Shown in pieces: positions 13,278-24,912 of a stretch of DNA of 64,000 bases. A program made the translations under genes and the position numbers. This DNA comes from Pseudocercospora fijiensis CIRAD86. Its lineage: Eukaryota > Ascomycota > Dothideomycetes > Mycosphaerellales > Mycosphaerellaceae. The stretch spans positions 3,549,402-3,613,401 of the forward strand of contig NW_006921540.1 in assembly GCF_000340215.1 (NCBI RefSeq), given 5' to 3'. The notes below the pieces were generated by a model. The model searched no databases. It was not told the DNA's origin and saw only the letters and a program-made list of their open reading frames with translations. Position 1 is the stretch's first letter. Each line of letters begins with the position of its first letter.

Positions 13278-13474
13278 TGTTAGAGCTAAAGAGGCTATAC
13301 GTGATTAGTATGTAATTAGGCCGAGTGAAGCTAGGGTCTTAGTGCCTTAGGCAGGGCTTAGCGCTTAGCGTTAGGCTAACTCTCCTACCTTCCTCCCTCT
13401 CCTCCTAGATCCTTATCGAATACTACCTATACCTACTACTACCCTATCTACCTACTAACATAACCCTTCTTATA
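13278..13474 (+). repeat. CV1 5' LTR
   Basis: 197 bp, begins TGTTAGAGC and ends CTTCTTATA (CTTCTTACA after RIP). It contains ATCGAATACT at 13,415-13,424, which is complementary to the site just after the LTR. Confidence 0.95.
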
Positions 13475-13475
13475 C

Positions 13476-13485
13476 AGTATTCGAT
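13476..13485 (+). promoter_or_regulatory. CV1 primer-binding site, self-priming type
   Basis: AGTATTCGAT, one base past the LTR, is the exact reverse complement of ATCGAATACT inside the LTR (13,415-13,424). This is the arrangement of Tf1/sushi-type chromoviruses, where the 5' end of the element's own RNA primes reverse transcription. The RNA start inside the LTR is inferred from this match. Confidence 0.7.
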
Positions 13486-13659
13486 CTACCCTTTAAGGGC
13501 AGTAGCTAGATAGTCCTTATTTCAAGCTTTTAGCGGTATAGCTACGAATAAGACTAATCTAACTATATTACGCCCTAAGAACGGGACCTATACGTACTAT
13601 TCTATCGAAACAACCGTACTAATTATTAAGCAAGGCCTTCTACACGGCCTATTACACTA

Positions 13660-15078
13660 AGTTAAGCATATTAAGCCGATACCTACTAATTCCGCTATAT
13701 CCGTATCTTAGGGGCTAACGATATATTATTAGTGTCGCCCCTTATAATAGCCGGTTTATTATAAAACAACAACCGTACTGCCGCTAGCAGCGCTAGCAAC
13801 GACAATGCTAGTAGTATAGTACCTACTAAAGTGCCTACTAAGGTACCTACTAAAGTACCTACTAAAGAGCCTACTACTAGGCCTGCCGAAGAACCTATAG
13901 TTCTAGGTAACGACCTAGAGTTGCCTATTAACGACATACTTAACAACATCGTTAACCGACGATATAGCTAGCTAGCCTTTAGGCCCTAGCTAGTAGCGAG
14001 ACTTTAGGAAGCTACCTAAAACAGGCTCGCTACTCTACGCTAAGAACAATAGCTAAAGGATAATCTTCTCGAGATTCGTCGCCTTTAGGAAGCCCCGACA
14101 ACTAAACTAATAGCAGGGCCTTCCTTACTAACTATTTAAAAGAAGGATGCTAAACTCAAGGATTGCACCGTATTCGATAGCTCTAGTCGGAAACAATATA
14201 ACGACTATATTCGTAACTGCGAGCTCAACTAGCGCAATATACCGAGAGCGCTGCTAGATAACTATTCCTTAGTCGTCTATGCTATACAGTACATCGATAG
14301 AGACCTAAAACGTACCTAGGATAACTATTTTGATTCCCTCGAGGATTAGACCGCTGTTTAGTAGCAAACCTACAAAACTATTATGCTAGACACCCTTAGA
14401 AACCCTATACTAAGGCAATAACATACTTAGGACCTGTATCTTCGAGCTAAACAAAAGACTAATTAATCGGCCCGCTTATTCGAGGCCTATTTAAAAACCC
14501 TTAAAGACGACCTTCCGCCTAAGACTAATTCTATATAGATCTCGGAGATACGCCTAAAACTTAGATAGGAGCTTATCCTCGAATTAGACCGTCGCCGTGT
14601 GTTCGAACAAGCTAATCTAATACGCATTCAATTCATAGTCGAAGTAGAAATAGCCGAACGGGCTGTTTAGCTCTAATAACGACTAGAATCGAGGATCCGA
14701 CTAGCTAGTACTAACCGCGGCAATCGTAGTAGCCGCGGAGGAAACCAAGGTTCCTACTATAACAATAATGCTAATAATAGGAATAGTAACAATAACCGTA
14801 GAAGAGGCCGTAGCCGCCGGCTATATAGAGGAGGCCGCGATAGGGGCCGTAGAAGGGGCTCGTATCCTTATAATGCTAACCGCTTAACTAACAATAATAG
14901 CTACGGTAGTCTACTAACCGGATTGAAGTGCTTCAATTGTAACAGCACTAGCTATCTACTAGGCTAATACGACAAACCTAAGGACTAGGCCCGAATTAAC
15001 CGTGCTTCCGCTAAATACCGAAAGCACCTCTTAGCGGCTAACGCTACCCCTATAGGCTAACCTTCGAAAAAAGAGTAA
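13660..15078 (+). pseudogene. CV1 gag with RG-rich region and zinc knuckle
   Basis: The frame can be read from about 13,660 to TAA at 15,076-15,078; the start codon is not clear. From the N-terminus it shows a repeat of PTKV units (about 13,820-13,880), then LELPINDILNNIVNRRYS, a capsid-like middle (RKQYNDYIRNCELN near 14,180-14,225), an Asn/Arg/Gly-rich stretch (RRGRSRR and similar, 14,690-14,870) and a CCHC-type knuckle at 14,926-14,985. The knuckle now reads CFNCNSTSYLLG then stop and Tyr: the His has become Tyr, and the last Cys is lost by RIP. An A6 run precedes the stop by a few bases, and pol follows in the -1 frame. Confidence 0.85.
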
Positions 15079-18000
15079 GCGCCGTACTAACTATTAGCCT
15101 CGTACGGCGTAAGACTATCGACATTGTGCTAGCTATAATACGCTCCTGCCTTATATAGGACACGAAGGGCACTACCTATTAAACTAAGGTTATACTAGAT
15201 CTAGGAAATTCAGTTAGTGCCCTTATTAGCTATCGCCTAGCTAAGCAATTAGACCTTCGACAACTGCCGAAGACTAACCTACTAACCCTTGCTTAGTTTA
15301 ATAACGCTCGGCACTTAACCTATAGGGCCTACTATATTCCTATAGCTCTAAAGGACGACCTCGGAAATAAACGCCTACTAGACTTTACTACCTACGCAGT
15401 AGATATAGACAACCTGTATAGGGGAGCTACTATTATTATTAGCAACCCTGTTCTTAAGTACTACGCTATAGCTATAGACTTAGGCATTTAGAAGTAGCGA
15501 TTTAGAATCGCTAGGAAAGAGGACATTAAATACATTAATGTTAGCGAGTGCCCTAATGATATTAGGGTCCTGTTTATTAGCAACCTAATACTAGCCTCCG
15601 TCTTAGCTAATCTAACTACCGATTTGCTCGGTAGTAATAACGATAAACCTATGCCCCCTAATAATCCTAATTAGCTTGCTCGTATACTAGAGCCTATCCG
15701 AGAGACCTATATTAAGGTGTTCAAATACTACTTAGTATCGACATTGCCTATGTTTAAAGAGACGGATTATAAGATTAATATTATAGAGGGCAAAGAGGTC
15801 CCTTTTAGACCCCTCTACAACCTTAGTAAGCGAGAGCTTACTATATTGCGTAAGTACCTAGAGGAAAACCTAGCTAATAGCCGGATACGGTATAGTAACA
15901 GCCCTGCTAGTGCCCCTATCCTGTTCGTACTAAAGAAGGATAGTAGCCTACGCCTCTATATCGATTATCGTAGGCTTAATACTGTTACTATTAAAGATCG
16001 CTGTCTACTTCCTCTTATTAATAAGACCCTCGATCGCCTTTCTAGTGCCTACTACTATACTATATTAGACATTAAGGACGCCTATTACCGCATTTGTATT
16101 CGCAAGGGCGATAAATAGAAGATAGCCTTTCGCACTCGCTATAGCTATTTCGAGTACTTAGTTATGCTATTTAGACTAGCTAATGCCCCTGCTACATTCT
16201 AGTCCTATATTAATCGGGCCCTATTAGGCCTATTAGACCACCTCTATATAGTTTACCTAGACGACATCCTAGTTTATATACACTTACCTAATATTGCAGA
16301 ATACTAGGCCGTAGTGCGTAAGGTCCTCGACCGCCTACGAGCCTATAGACTGTATTGCAAACCTTCTAAATACACCTTTGCTACTAAGGAGGTGTTATTC
16401 CTTAGCTTCCTCGTATTAACCGAGGGTGTTAAGGCTAATCCTAATCGGATTAAAACAATTACTAAATGGCCTATTCCTACGTCTATTAAGGAGCTTCAAT
16501 CGTTCCTCGGCTTCGCTAATTTCTACCGCCGCTTTATTAAGGGCTATTTACGGCATATAATGCCCCTAACTAAGCTTACTAAAACTAAGGCCAACCTAAC
16601 TAGAGAGTTCAAATAGACTAACAGAGTACAAGCCGCTTTTAACGGCCTAAAGCAACGCTTTACTAATGTCCCCTTGTTACACTATTTTATACTAAGCAAG
16701 CAGATCCGAATTAAGACTAACGCTTTACAGTTCGCTATATCGGCTATTATATTACAGTAATCAGATAATGACTATTACTAGCACCCGATTGCCTTCTTTT
16801 TACGAAAGATAATCGATGTAGAACGTCGATATAAGACCTACGAGTAAGAGCTCTTAGCAATCGTAGAAGCCTTTAAGCATTAGCGCTACTATCTCGATAG
16901 TGCTTAGCATACAATTTAGGTCTATATAGACTATAACAACCTGCGTGGCATTACTAAGGTTATAAGGGTTATAGGTCGATAGGCTAGATAGGCCGTCTAC
17001 CTCGCCGGGTTCGATTTTAATATATTATATCGGCTAGGCGTAAGCAACCCTACTAATAGCCTATCGAGGCGACCTAATTACGACAGCGAGACCTAACACA
17101 TTAATTCTTTGTTTCTAACCCTGTAGCACAAGATTGCTATAGCCCGTATTGTTAATAAGCAAGCGTAGGATAAGCGGACTTCCGGACCCCGCGGCGGCAA
17201 CAAATACTATAGCGGAGTTGTCGTTCTTCTAGTGCGCGTTAGAAAGGACGTAGATCGCTCGAGCTATAATAACTCGATTAAAGATATTGCTATCTATAGT
17301 AATAGCCTATATAGCGACAGTACTATAGAAGAGGTTGCAGTAGTTCCGGCTGCTAGTACTATTAGATATATACAATACGTACCTCGTTTAATAGCGAGGG
17401 TACTATTAAATAACCTTACAAATAGGGATAGTTAATCGTTTATAGATAAGCTGTTGCGTGCTTAGCAGAGGGACGCCTTTGCTATCGAGCGCATTAATAG
17501 GCTTGTAAGTAGGCGAACGACTCGATCTAGTAAGAGTAATTAGTCGATCGACGATAAAGGTTATTTAAAGTTTAAGGGCAGATACTATGTCCCCGCTAAA
17601 CAATCGATTAGACAAGAGCTTTTAAAGAGGTACTATAATAGTGAGCTCGCTAGTTACTATAGCATAGAGAGGTCGTACGAGTTACTATCGCGTATATACT
17701 ACTAGCTAAATAGTAAGCGGTATATAAAGGAGTATATATAGACCTGTACAGTATACTAGCGAGTTAAAGCACCGAAACACTTGCTATTCGGCGAGTTGTC
17801 TTCGCTCCCTGTTCTAAAGAAGCTATTTGCTAAGCTAATAATAGACTTTATTATAGGCCTTCTACCTACTAGGCGTAGGGGCAGTAAGGACGTATATAAT
17901 GCTATCCTTATTATAGTAGATCGATTTACTAAAAGCGCTCGATATATCCCGGCGCGGAAAGACTAGACTACTATTAATATAGCAGAGGCGCTATAGAGCG

Positions 18001-18971
18001 ACATCTTCTATACCTATTAGGGAACCCCTAAGGGGATAGTCTCCGATAGGGGCTCGACATTTACATCTTATTATTAGAGCGAGATTTGCTTATAGCTAAG
18101 ACTAAAGCATCGGCTGTTAACAGCCTTCTATCTACAGACTAACGGTTAAACAGAGAGGCAGAATGCTACCCTATAGTAGTACCTGCATAGCTACATTAAT
18201 AAGAACCCCAAGGATTAGGTCAACCTCCTATAGCCTATAGAATTCGTATACAACAATAGTATACATTTATTAACTAAGATCTCGCCCTATATAGCTATAA
18301 TAGGCTAGAATGCTACTATGCTATAAGACCTACTATCGCTCGAGGCCGAGCGCAAGGAAAGGGAAGCGCGTTAAGTACCCGAAACACTAGCGGCTATTAA
18401 GAGGGTTCAGAAGATACGAGAAATCTATGCTAAGATAGCCGAGAAGTTAATAAAGGCTTAAGAGTATTAAAAGGCCTACTACGATAAGCGCTATATACCG
18501 ATAACCTTTAAACAAGGCGATATAGTTATGCTTAGTATAAAGAACCTCCGCATCCGCAAACACCTATTACCTAATAGCAAAACAAGGCCTAAGCTCGCAC
18601 TAAGATATATTAGCCTATTCCGCATTCGAGAGGCTAAGGGTATATAGGCCTATTAGTTGTAGCTCCTACCTTATTACACTATCTATAACACCTTCTATGT
18701 ATCCCTCCTTAAGCCGTACTACCTACGCGAAGGGGATAAAGCCCCTATAGAACACGAAGACATACTAGCGGATAGTAAGGAGCTGTAGTCTATAGAACGT
18801 ATCCTATAGTATCGTACTAGGCAAGGCAAGAAGGAGTACCTGCTAAGATAGCAAGGCTATTTACCTAAATAGGACTCGTAGGAAGCTAAAGACTCTTTTG
18901 AAGATATAACTAAGTTGTTAGATAAGTATTAGACTAGCGTAAAGAACAAGAAGAAGGCTAAGGGCCTATAA
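15079..18971 (+). pseudogene. CV1 pol: protease, RT, RNase H, integrase, chromodomain
   Basis: A single frame with no frameshift runs from the gag overlap to TAA at 18,969-18,971. Protease: VILDLGNSVSALIS near 15,190-15,230, with Leu in the Thr/Ser position of the D-T/S-G triad. RT: 15,750-16,270, including LRLYIDYRRLN, LDIKDAYYRI and the intact catalytic box VYLDDIL (16,250-16,270). The thumb and RNase H follow from 16,314 ([13 protein letters not shown]). Integrase core near 17,800-17,960 reads LIIDFIIGLLPTRRRGSKDV and IIVDRFTK. The C-terminus (18,778-18,930) aligns with a chromodomain: SIERIL, YRTR, GKKEYLLR, QGYLP. Pol of this family copies and inserts the element, and the chromodomain is thought to direct insertion to heterochromatin. 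RIP stops make this copy null. Confidence 0.95.
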
Positions 18972-18994
18972 TGTTACTAGAAAGGCCTAGGAAC

Positions 18995-19017
18995 AATGCT
19001 ACCCCCGGGGTACTATT
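18995..19017. repeat. CCCCGGGG palindrome of CV1, just after pol
   Basis: Arms AATGCTACCCC and GGGGTACTATT around one C, 24 bases past the pol stop. The left flank gives CTAGGAACAATGCTACCCC, identical to LG1 site e. CTAACTAATTAGAG follows a few bases later. Confidence 0.85.
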
Positions 19018-20244
19018 AAGCTAACTAATTAGAGGCAAGCAATTGTTAGCAAAGAACAACAAGACTATACTACGATAACGGACGCGTAACGAGTACTAAC
19101 GAGCGCACTATTACTGTTAACTAATCGCCTACTCTTTTAAGGAATCTACCTCTTTACTAGCGCACCCTATAAGACCCTCCTCTTAGCGCCCCTCTTATTT
19201 CTACGTCCTATCGAGGCCTAAGGCCTAGGCGGTCGATAGAGGCGGCGCGCGCGCGCGTAGGCGAATAGTATTAGTAATAATAATAGTAACGACAGCGTTA
19301 CGCTTATGCTAAAGGGCGACACGGCTAGCGCGGCTATGTTAGTAACAGTGTTACGGAGTATATTATTAGTCGAAGAAGGAAATTAGAAGAAGGTAAAGTT
19401 GGCGCCAAGACGACTAGCGCTGCTATTATTAACATTACTTACTGTTGTCGCTACGCCTATAGACACAACCTTACCTACACTACGAGCCTAAGGCACCTTT
19501 AATCAAAACTTTGATTAAAAGCTTTAAGCCTATTAAAGGTTTAATTAAAACTTTGAGGCCAAGTTAAAACTTTAACTAAGTTAAAAGATTAAGCGACTAA
19601 TAGACTAACTAAGGGCAAAAACTATAGAGCTAAGCTAGCTAGGGTCGATCTTACGGACAATAGGTTACTCCTCGATCTATCTAACCCTTTAAGCGAGGCG
19701 AACCTCCACTACTACACTTATAATAGCCTTTACTTATAGAAACTAGACGAGCTATGTTTTTTTAAAAAGATAAGATAAGATTAACACTTAAAGGCTACTA
19801 AACCTAGCTAATTAGGGCTAGCGAAACTACGAACAACAAGAACAATAACCCTCGGAAGCGAATAAACCCTCGGAAGCGGACATTGCTAGGTCTTTTAAGA
19901 GTAGACGCAAAGAACTCGGTACGATATCACTCAGAGCGGAGGCAGGGCTACAATACCTCGTACGTCTACCTGTTATAGTAGGGAAGACGCGCTCGTATTG
20001 TAATTAGTCGAAGGCCCTTAATTCTTATAGATATATATTACTTTATAGTTTATTATATATAGGGATAGCGTAGTTAGAAGTTGGACATTGTGTTAGAAGG
20101 TAAGGTTAACATAGTTATATAATCAGGTAGTTAAGTGTTTAATTTAGCGCGGGCTAAGTAGCTTATTAGACTTGCTAAGTTAGCGGCAATAGAGGTCGTA
20201 GAATATAGACAGGCTACGAGGGCGCGGCCTTTAGAAGGGAAGCG
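19018..20244 (+). other. CV1 3' non-coding region
   Basis: About 1.2 kb without a gene. It includes a (GC)n tract at 19,244-19,257 and, at 19,500-19,590, an iterated AT-rich block built on AAAACTTTGATTAAA. A short purine tract AGAAGGGAAG (20,234-20,243) stands next to the 3' LTR and is the likely polypurine tract. CV2 has the same layout. Confidence 0.7.
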
Positions 20245-20443
20245 TGTATTAGAGCCAAAGAGGCTACACGTAATTAGTATATAATTAGGCCGAGTGAAGC
20301 TAGGGTCTTAGTGCCTTAGGCAGGGCTTAGCGCTTAGCGTTAGGCTAACTCTCCTGCCTTCCTCCCTCTCCTCCTAGATCCTTATCGAATACTACCTATA
20401 CCCACTACTACCCTATCTACCTACTAATATAACCCTTCTTACA
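20245..20443 (+). repeat. CV1 3' LTR
   Basis: 199 bp, begins TGTATTAGAGCC and ends CTTCTTACA, followed by the target duplication CTTAT. Confidence 0.95.
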
Positions 20444-20547
20444 CTTATCGTACCCTCGCTTCGGTTATAGCTATTCGTGCCTAGAGACTACCTTTAATAT
20501 ACCCGAACCTGTTAGATATAAAGAGATAGCCCTACCTTCGGCTCTAA

Positions 20548-20827
20548 TAAAGGACGGAAACTAATACTACTACTACTACTGGTAGTAATAGTATAGGCTA
20601 CCGAGGGTAATATAACCTATAGTAATATAGGCAGCTATGTTTAGCATAATGGGATAATAGGACGGTTGCTTAGGCTAATAACTAGAGCCCTGCAATATAG
20701 GCATTATAGAAGTGTAATATAAACAATATGCTATACGAGGTTAGTGCTCTATCTATAATATAGAAGGAGGCCTCTTATATAGGCTCAAAACTTAGCCTAG
20801 GTGTGTAGGGCCGGTTACTAGCTAATA
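20548..20827 (-). repeat. LG1 5' LTR
   Basis: 280 bp in minus orientation. It abuts TTAGAGCC, a possible primer-binding site, on its internal side, and ORF D on the other. Confidence 0.93.
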
Positions 20828-23800
20828 CTGGGTAACGATAAAGAGGTTAATACTTGTAATTTAGATAATAATAACGACGACGACGACGACGATAAGAAAG
20901 CCGCTAAGGAGGCCGCTAAGACTAAGCGTAGGGCTACTAACGAAGACACTATTAAGCGACGACTCGACAAACACTATAAGGAGCTAAAGGGCCTTATACG
21001 GTAGTATAAGATTAGCACCCTATACCTAGTTAAGTATTTAGTTAGTAAGCTAGGCGAGAAGAACTCTAGATCTCGTAAGACGACTAAGCGCTCTACGTAG
21101 TACGAGCTTAATCTATAGTCCCTCCTAGTAGCCTTTCTAGAGGAGCGCCTATTTAGTAGCCGTATAATCCGTAAGGAGCTAAAGGGCCTAGTCGGAAAGC
21201 CGTTATTTAGTATATATAAGCTAGAATATAGCAGGATAGAGATCGACCTTACTAGTATAGACGAGACTATTAAGTAAGCTATACCGACTTAGTATAAGCT
21301 CTATATAAAAGAGCTACTACCTAACCTTCGCCGCGATACCGAGCAATACTAAGAAGAATTCCTAGATAAGCGCAATACAGCTAAGAAGCGTACTATTGCG
21401 TTAATAGCTTAGGTATTATACTCGATTTTATATATTAATACGTCCTTCTTCCTAAAGGCTCTCGGTATATATCGGTCTCGTATAATATTGTCGGTTACTA
21501 ACTATTATCTTAGGAATCTTCCTTGTCTCTAATAGCGCGAGTCGTCGTACGATTAAGTACTTAAACAATCTAAATATAGTACCGTCGTACTGCACTATTT
21601 AGATCCTAATAGATAAGAACGCTAATATATAAGAGACCGAGATCGCAGAGTTAGCTTACTATAAGGATAAGTAGTAGTTCTTTGTAATCGACAACTTTAA
21701 TCGGATATAGAAGTATACTATCTAGCGTTCTAGAGAGACTAACGAGATAAAGGCTATAACTATATCGTATATCGCAAAGAACAAGCGCATCCCGAAGGGC
21801 GGTCTAAAGAAGAAGATAATCTATTACGATAAGCCTCTTAATCCTAATAATATCTTTAAGAATATATATAAAGATTAAGCAACCTAGCTAGTAAGTTAGG
21901 ATAGTATCGAAGAGCCTAGGGTTATCGAGAATATAAATAAGAAGACCGCTATATTCTATATTAATAAGGCAATCGCATATGCATTTCTAGAGGCCTATAA
22001 AGCGCTATTTAAGAAGGAGAAAGAAGAGGCAGGAGATTCTATAGTAATACCTCTAGCCTAGCTAGTAATCGACGAGCTTCCTATAGTACGTATAGCGCTA
22101 TATTCGATACTAGTCTCGTTTAACGATAAAGCGACGCTTAAGGGCATAGTCGCTATTTAGAATAAGATTTAGCTTAGCTTTATAGACCTCGATCGCGATA
22201 AGGATTTCGTAAGCGGACCTAATAGTCCTATAACCCTTATAGCTAGCGACAATATAACCGTATTACGATCGATCGGTATCTATAACGAAAGCGTCGAAAG
22301 CGAAGATCTATACGACAAGCGAGATACTATCGTCGCTATTCCTATAGCCGAATTCTATACTATAATAAACACATTCTTTACCGCCCTACGCACCTACTAG
22401 GATAATAATAAGGCTAGTAAACCCCTACTAGTCGCATAGACCTTAAGGGGTAATGCGGCTTTCTAGTATAGCGAGAACAAGGTTAGTAAAGAGAAGCCTA
22501 AGTTCTTCGAGATCCTATAGCTAGCTATTACTACTTTCCGCTCTCGTACTATTAGTACGTTAATATAGTAGCTTTTAGATAATAGCCGGATTGTTATTAC
22601 TAGCAAGGAGAACTAAATAGACCTAATTACCGAAGCCCTCTCGCGAATAACTACTAAGCAGTATCTCTACGTCGTTAAGGAGGTAATTTATAAGTAGCTA
22701 TTATTAACCGCCGCCTAGCGTAGTAAGCCTTATCGTACTAGGGGCGAAGCTCCCGATGCCTAGTATATAACGATAGCGAGGTTAATAAAGGAGATCGAAA
22801 CTAGCCTAACTCTCCGCAAGGCAGTCCGTAATATAGATATCGGGCATCTACGTAGAATTACCGATTTCCTAATCTCTAGCTTCTTCGGTGCTAGTTAGGG
22901 CAATTATAGGCGTATAATGATCTTAAAGCGCTAGATGCTTAGTCCTAGTTGTAATCTAGTTATATAGGATACTATCCTTTTATCTAGTGTCGTATCTAAT
23001 AGTAAGAAAGGCTATGCCTTAGCTATCGACGAGTAGCTCGAAGTTTATAACTACGAGTATTCCGAGGATATTAATCGCATCGCTAACTCGATACACGATT
23101 TAGTAGCGACGTTTAAGAAGGTTGCCCTTAATCGAGAGCCTTCTCGAGTCCTACGTAATATAATAACTAGCTTTACTAGTATTAAGCTAAGTTTATACTA
23201 TACCTATAAGAACACGTCTAAAGACGTATTTAGTCGTACTAAGATGCTATTTACGAGCGGGTTCATATCTCCTTATAGTAATCTAGGCGGCAATGTCTTA
23301 GATAATATTTAGCAAATTAGCGGTATATAGATCGATACGAAGGTTGCTACATTTAACGAAGCGAATAAGCAGTACTTCGAAGGCCGTACTACGATCTTAG
23401 ACGAGGTAATTAAGGATCTAGACACCGCTAATACTAACCGCGAAGATATAGCTAACCGCGGTAGCCTTAAGGATGCTCTCGTTAGTAATAATGATAGGTC
23501 TAAGTAGCTTAGTATAATCCGCAGATCGGATAGGTTTAATATACTAATTTTAGCAGAGGTATTAGATATAACTAGCACTAATTAAGAGAAGGAATTAGCG
23601 CTAGAATTAGCGCTAGAAATAGCACTAGAATTAGCGCTAGAAATAGCACTAGAATTAGCGCTAGAAATAGCGCTAGAATTAGCGCTAGAAATAGTACTAG
23701 AATTGGCGCTAGAATTAGCGCTAGAAATAGCACTAGAATTGGCGCTAGAAATGGCACTAGAATTAGCGCTAGAAATAGAATAGCAGTAGAATAGCACTAG

Positions 23801-23858
23801 AATAGCACTAGAATAGCACTAGAATAGCACTAGAATAGCACTAGAATAGCAGTAGAGT
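20828..23858 (+). pseudogene. Right part of large unrecognised ORF (D)
   Basis: This continues the frame of 1-1,497 after the LG1 insertion. It starts LGNDKEVNTCNLDNNN, followed by an Asp run and a basic segment KKAAKEAAKTKRRATNED. A long central region is readable apart from RIP stops: IPKGGLKKKIIYYDKPLNPN near 21,790-21,850, LIASDNITVLRSIGIYNES near 22,240-22,290, LYYTYKNTSKDVFSRTKML near 23,195-23,250. It ends in a 12-bp codon repeat giving E-L-A-L-E-I-A-L units. With the left part the ORF exceeds 1,400 codons. The GGL block faintly recalls fungal DUF6589-type transposon proteins, but that is a weak impression. Function unknown. Confidence 0.55.
23587..23858 (+). repeat. 12-bp then 11-bp tandem repeat at the end of ORF D
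   Basis: Units GAATTAGCGCTA and GAAATAGCACTA alternate for about 190 bases in frame with D, encoding ELALEIAL-type repeats. The unit then shortens to 11 bp (GAATAGCACTA), which breaks the frame. Confidence 0.9.
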
Positions 23859-23995
23859 TAGCATTAACAAGATCCGTTATAGCTACCCTTCTATTATATC
23901 CTTGTAAGCTCGCTAAGTCCTTGTCCTATCCTCGGAAAAGTAAGCCGTAATACTACGCTCGATCGTAGGTTGTATACTATACTATCTTCTAGGTT

Positions 23996-24260
23996 ACTTC
24001 TACGAGAGCTAGCGTATAATGCCTAGTTTAGCTGCTTCTACGAGAGCTGGCGTATAATACCTAATTAAGTTGCTTCTGCGAGAGCTGCTTCTACGAGAGC
24101 TAGCGTATAGTGCCTAGTTTAGCTGCTTCTACGAGAGCTAGCGTATAGTGCCTAGTTTAGCTACTTCTACGAGAGCTAGCGTATAATGCCTAATTAAGTT
24201 GCTTCTACGAGAGCTAGCGTATAGTGCCTAGTTTAGCTGCTTCTACGAGAGCTAGCGCTA
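23996..24260 (+). repeat. 38-bp minisatellite
   Basis: About seven copies of a 38-bp unit built on ACGAGAGCTAGCGTATA and TGCCTAGTTTAGCTG. Variants carry TAATTAAGTT in place of TAGTTTAGCTG. One unit is truncated near 24,080. Confidence 0.9.
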
Positions 24261-24770
24261 GAATTGGCGGTAAAATAGCGCTAGAATTAGCAATAGAGAT
24301 AGTACTAGAATTAGCACTAGAATTGGCATTTAATAATATCCTTCCTAACTACCCTTCTATTATATCCTTATAAGCTCGCTAAGCAGGCTCTTCTATCGTG
24401 TCCTTATAAGCTCGCTAAGTAGGCTCTTCCGTCGTATTCTTTACGATAAGGGTTTGTAGATAGTCGTAGGTATCGATAGTTAAATCGTATATAAGAGCTA
24501 GGCGAGAAGCGTAAATTCGAGGAAGCGATAAGGATACTAAGTCCCGCTAAGACCCCGGATTTAGTATAGCAGAGCGCTTAATTAGTAGGATTAAACGTTA
24601 TAGCTGCTTCCTTCCGCGTATTTATAACACCGACTTTTACGACTTTTATAATAGCATTACTAGTATAGCGAGATACGTCGATTTAGCGCGTTTCTAGCAA
24701 ATAGCGCTAATAAAAGTATCTAATACGATAACGACGGCCGCCTTAGGCACTAAGAACCGCCTCCGAAACC
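24261..24770. other. RIP-mutated spacer with dispersed 45-bp repeats
   Basis: No gene seen. The block around CCTTATAAGCTCGCTAAG occurs near 24,368 and 24,405, with a related copy near 23,897 on the other side of the minisatellite. Confidence 0.5.
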
Positions 24771-24912
24771 CGAGAAGTTACTAATACTAGCGAGAAGTTA
24801 CTAACACTAGCGAGAAGTTACTAGCAAGAAGTTACTAGCAAGAAGTTACTAGCGAGAAGTTACTAGCGAGAAGTTACTAGCGAGACTAGCACTAGCGAGA
24901 CTAGCACTATAC
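24771..24912 (+). repeat. 14-bp tandem repeat
   Basis: Units of GAGAAGTTACTAGC, some with an added CACTAGC, about eight copies with small variants. Confidence 0.85.

Larger units (their letters stand above)
13278..20443 (+). mobile_element. CV1: Ty3/gypsy chromovirus, full length, inserted antisense in LG1
   Basis: 7,166 bp from LTR to LTR, flanked by a perfect 5-bp target duplication CTTAT (13,273-13,277 and 20,444-20,448). Joining the flanks gives GTAGGCTCTTATCGTACCC. The same sequence, uninterrupted, is present on the minus strand in the LG2 leader near 25,565-25,590, so the empty site is seen directly. Internal order: self-priming site, gag with zinc knuckle, pol with protease, RT, RNase H, integrase and chromodomain, then about 1.2 kb of non-coding DNA. 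RIP has inactivated it. Confidence 0.96.
1502..20827 (-). mobile_element. LG1: full-length 12.2-kb Ty3/gypsy retrotransposon with three ORFs, split by CV1
   Basis: Both LTRs are present (20,548-20,827 is 5', 1,502-1,781 is 3'), with gag-protease, pol and a third ORF between them, all on the minus strand. Removing CV1 and its target duplication leaves about 12.15 kb, close to LG2 and LG3. The possible 4-bp target duplication is CTAA (1,498-1,501) and CTGG (20,828-20,831); the two differences may be RIP-related, but the second is not at a canonical RIP site. The better evidence for the insertion is that ORF D is continuous in frame across it. The two LTRs share a variant (the segment around the AGAGCAC of the rightward strand) that LG2 and LG3 lack. 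All ORFs carry RIP stops, so the copy is dead. Confidence 0.93.

Noticed and set aside
13695..13949. Minus-strand ORF of 84 codons in CV1 (and its counterpart at 28,950-29,210)
   Set aside because: It is the antisense shadow of the gag N-terminal Pro/Lys/Val repeat.
23597..24260. CRISPR-like array of direct repeats
   Set aside because: The repeats are tandem without unique spacers, and the sequence is eukaryotic and RIP-mutated.
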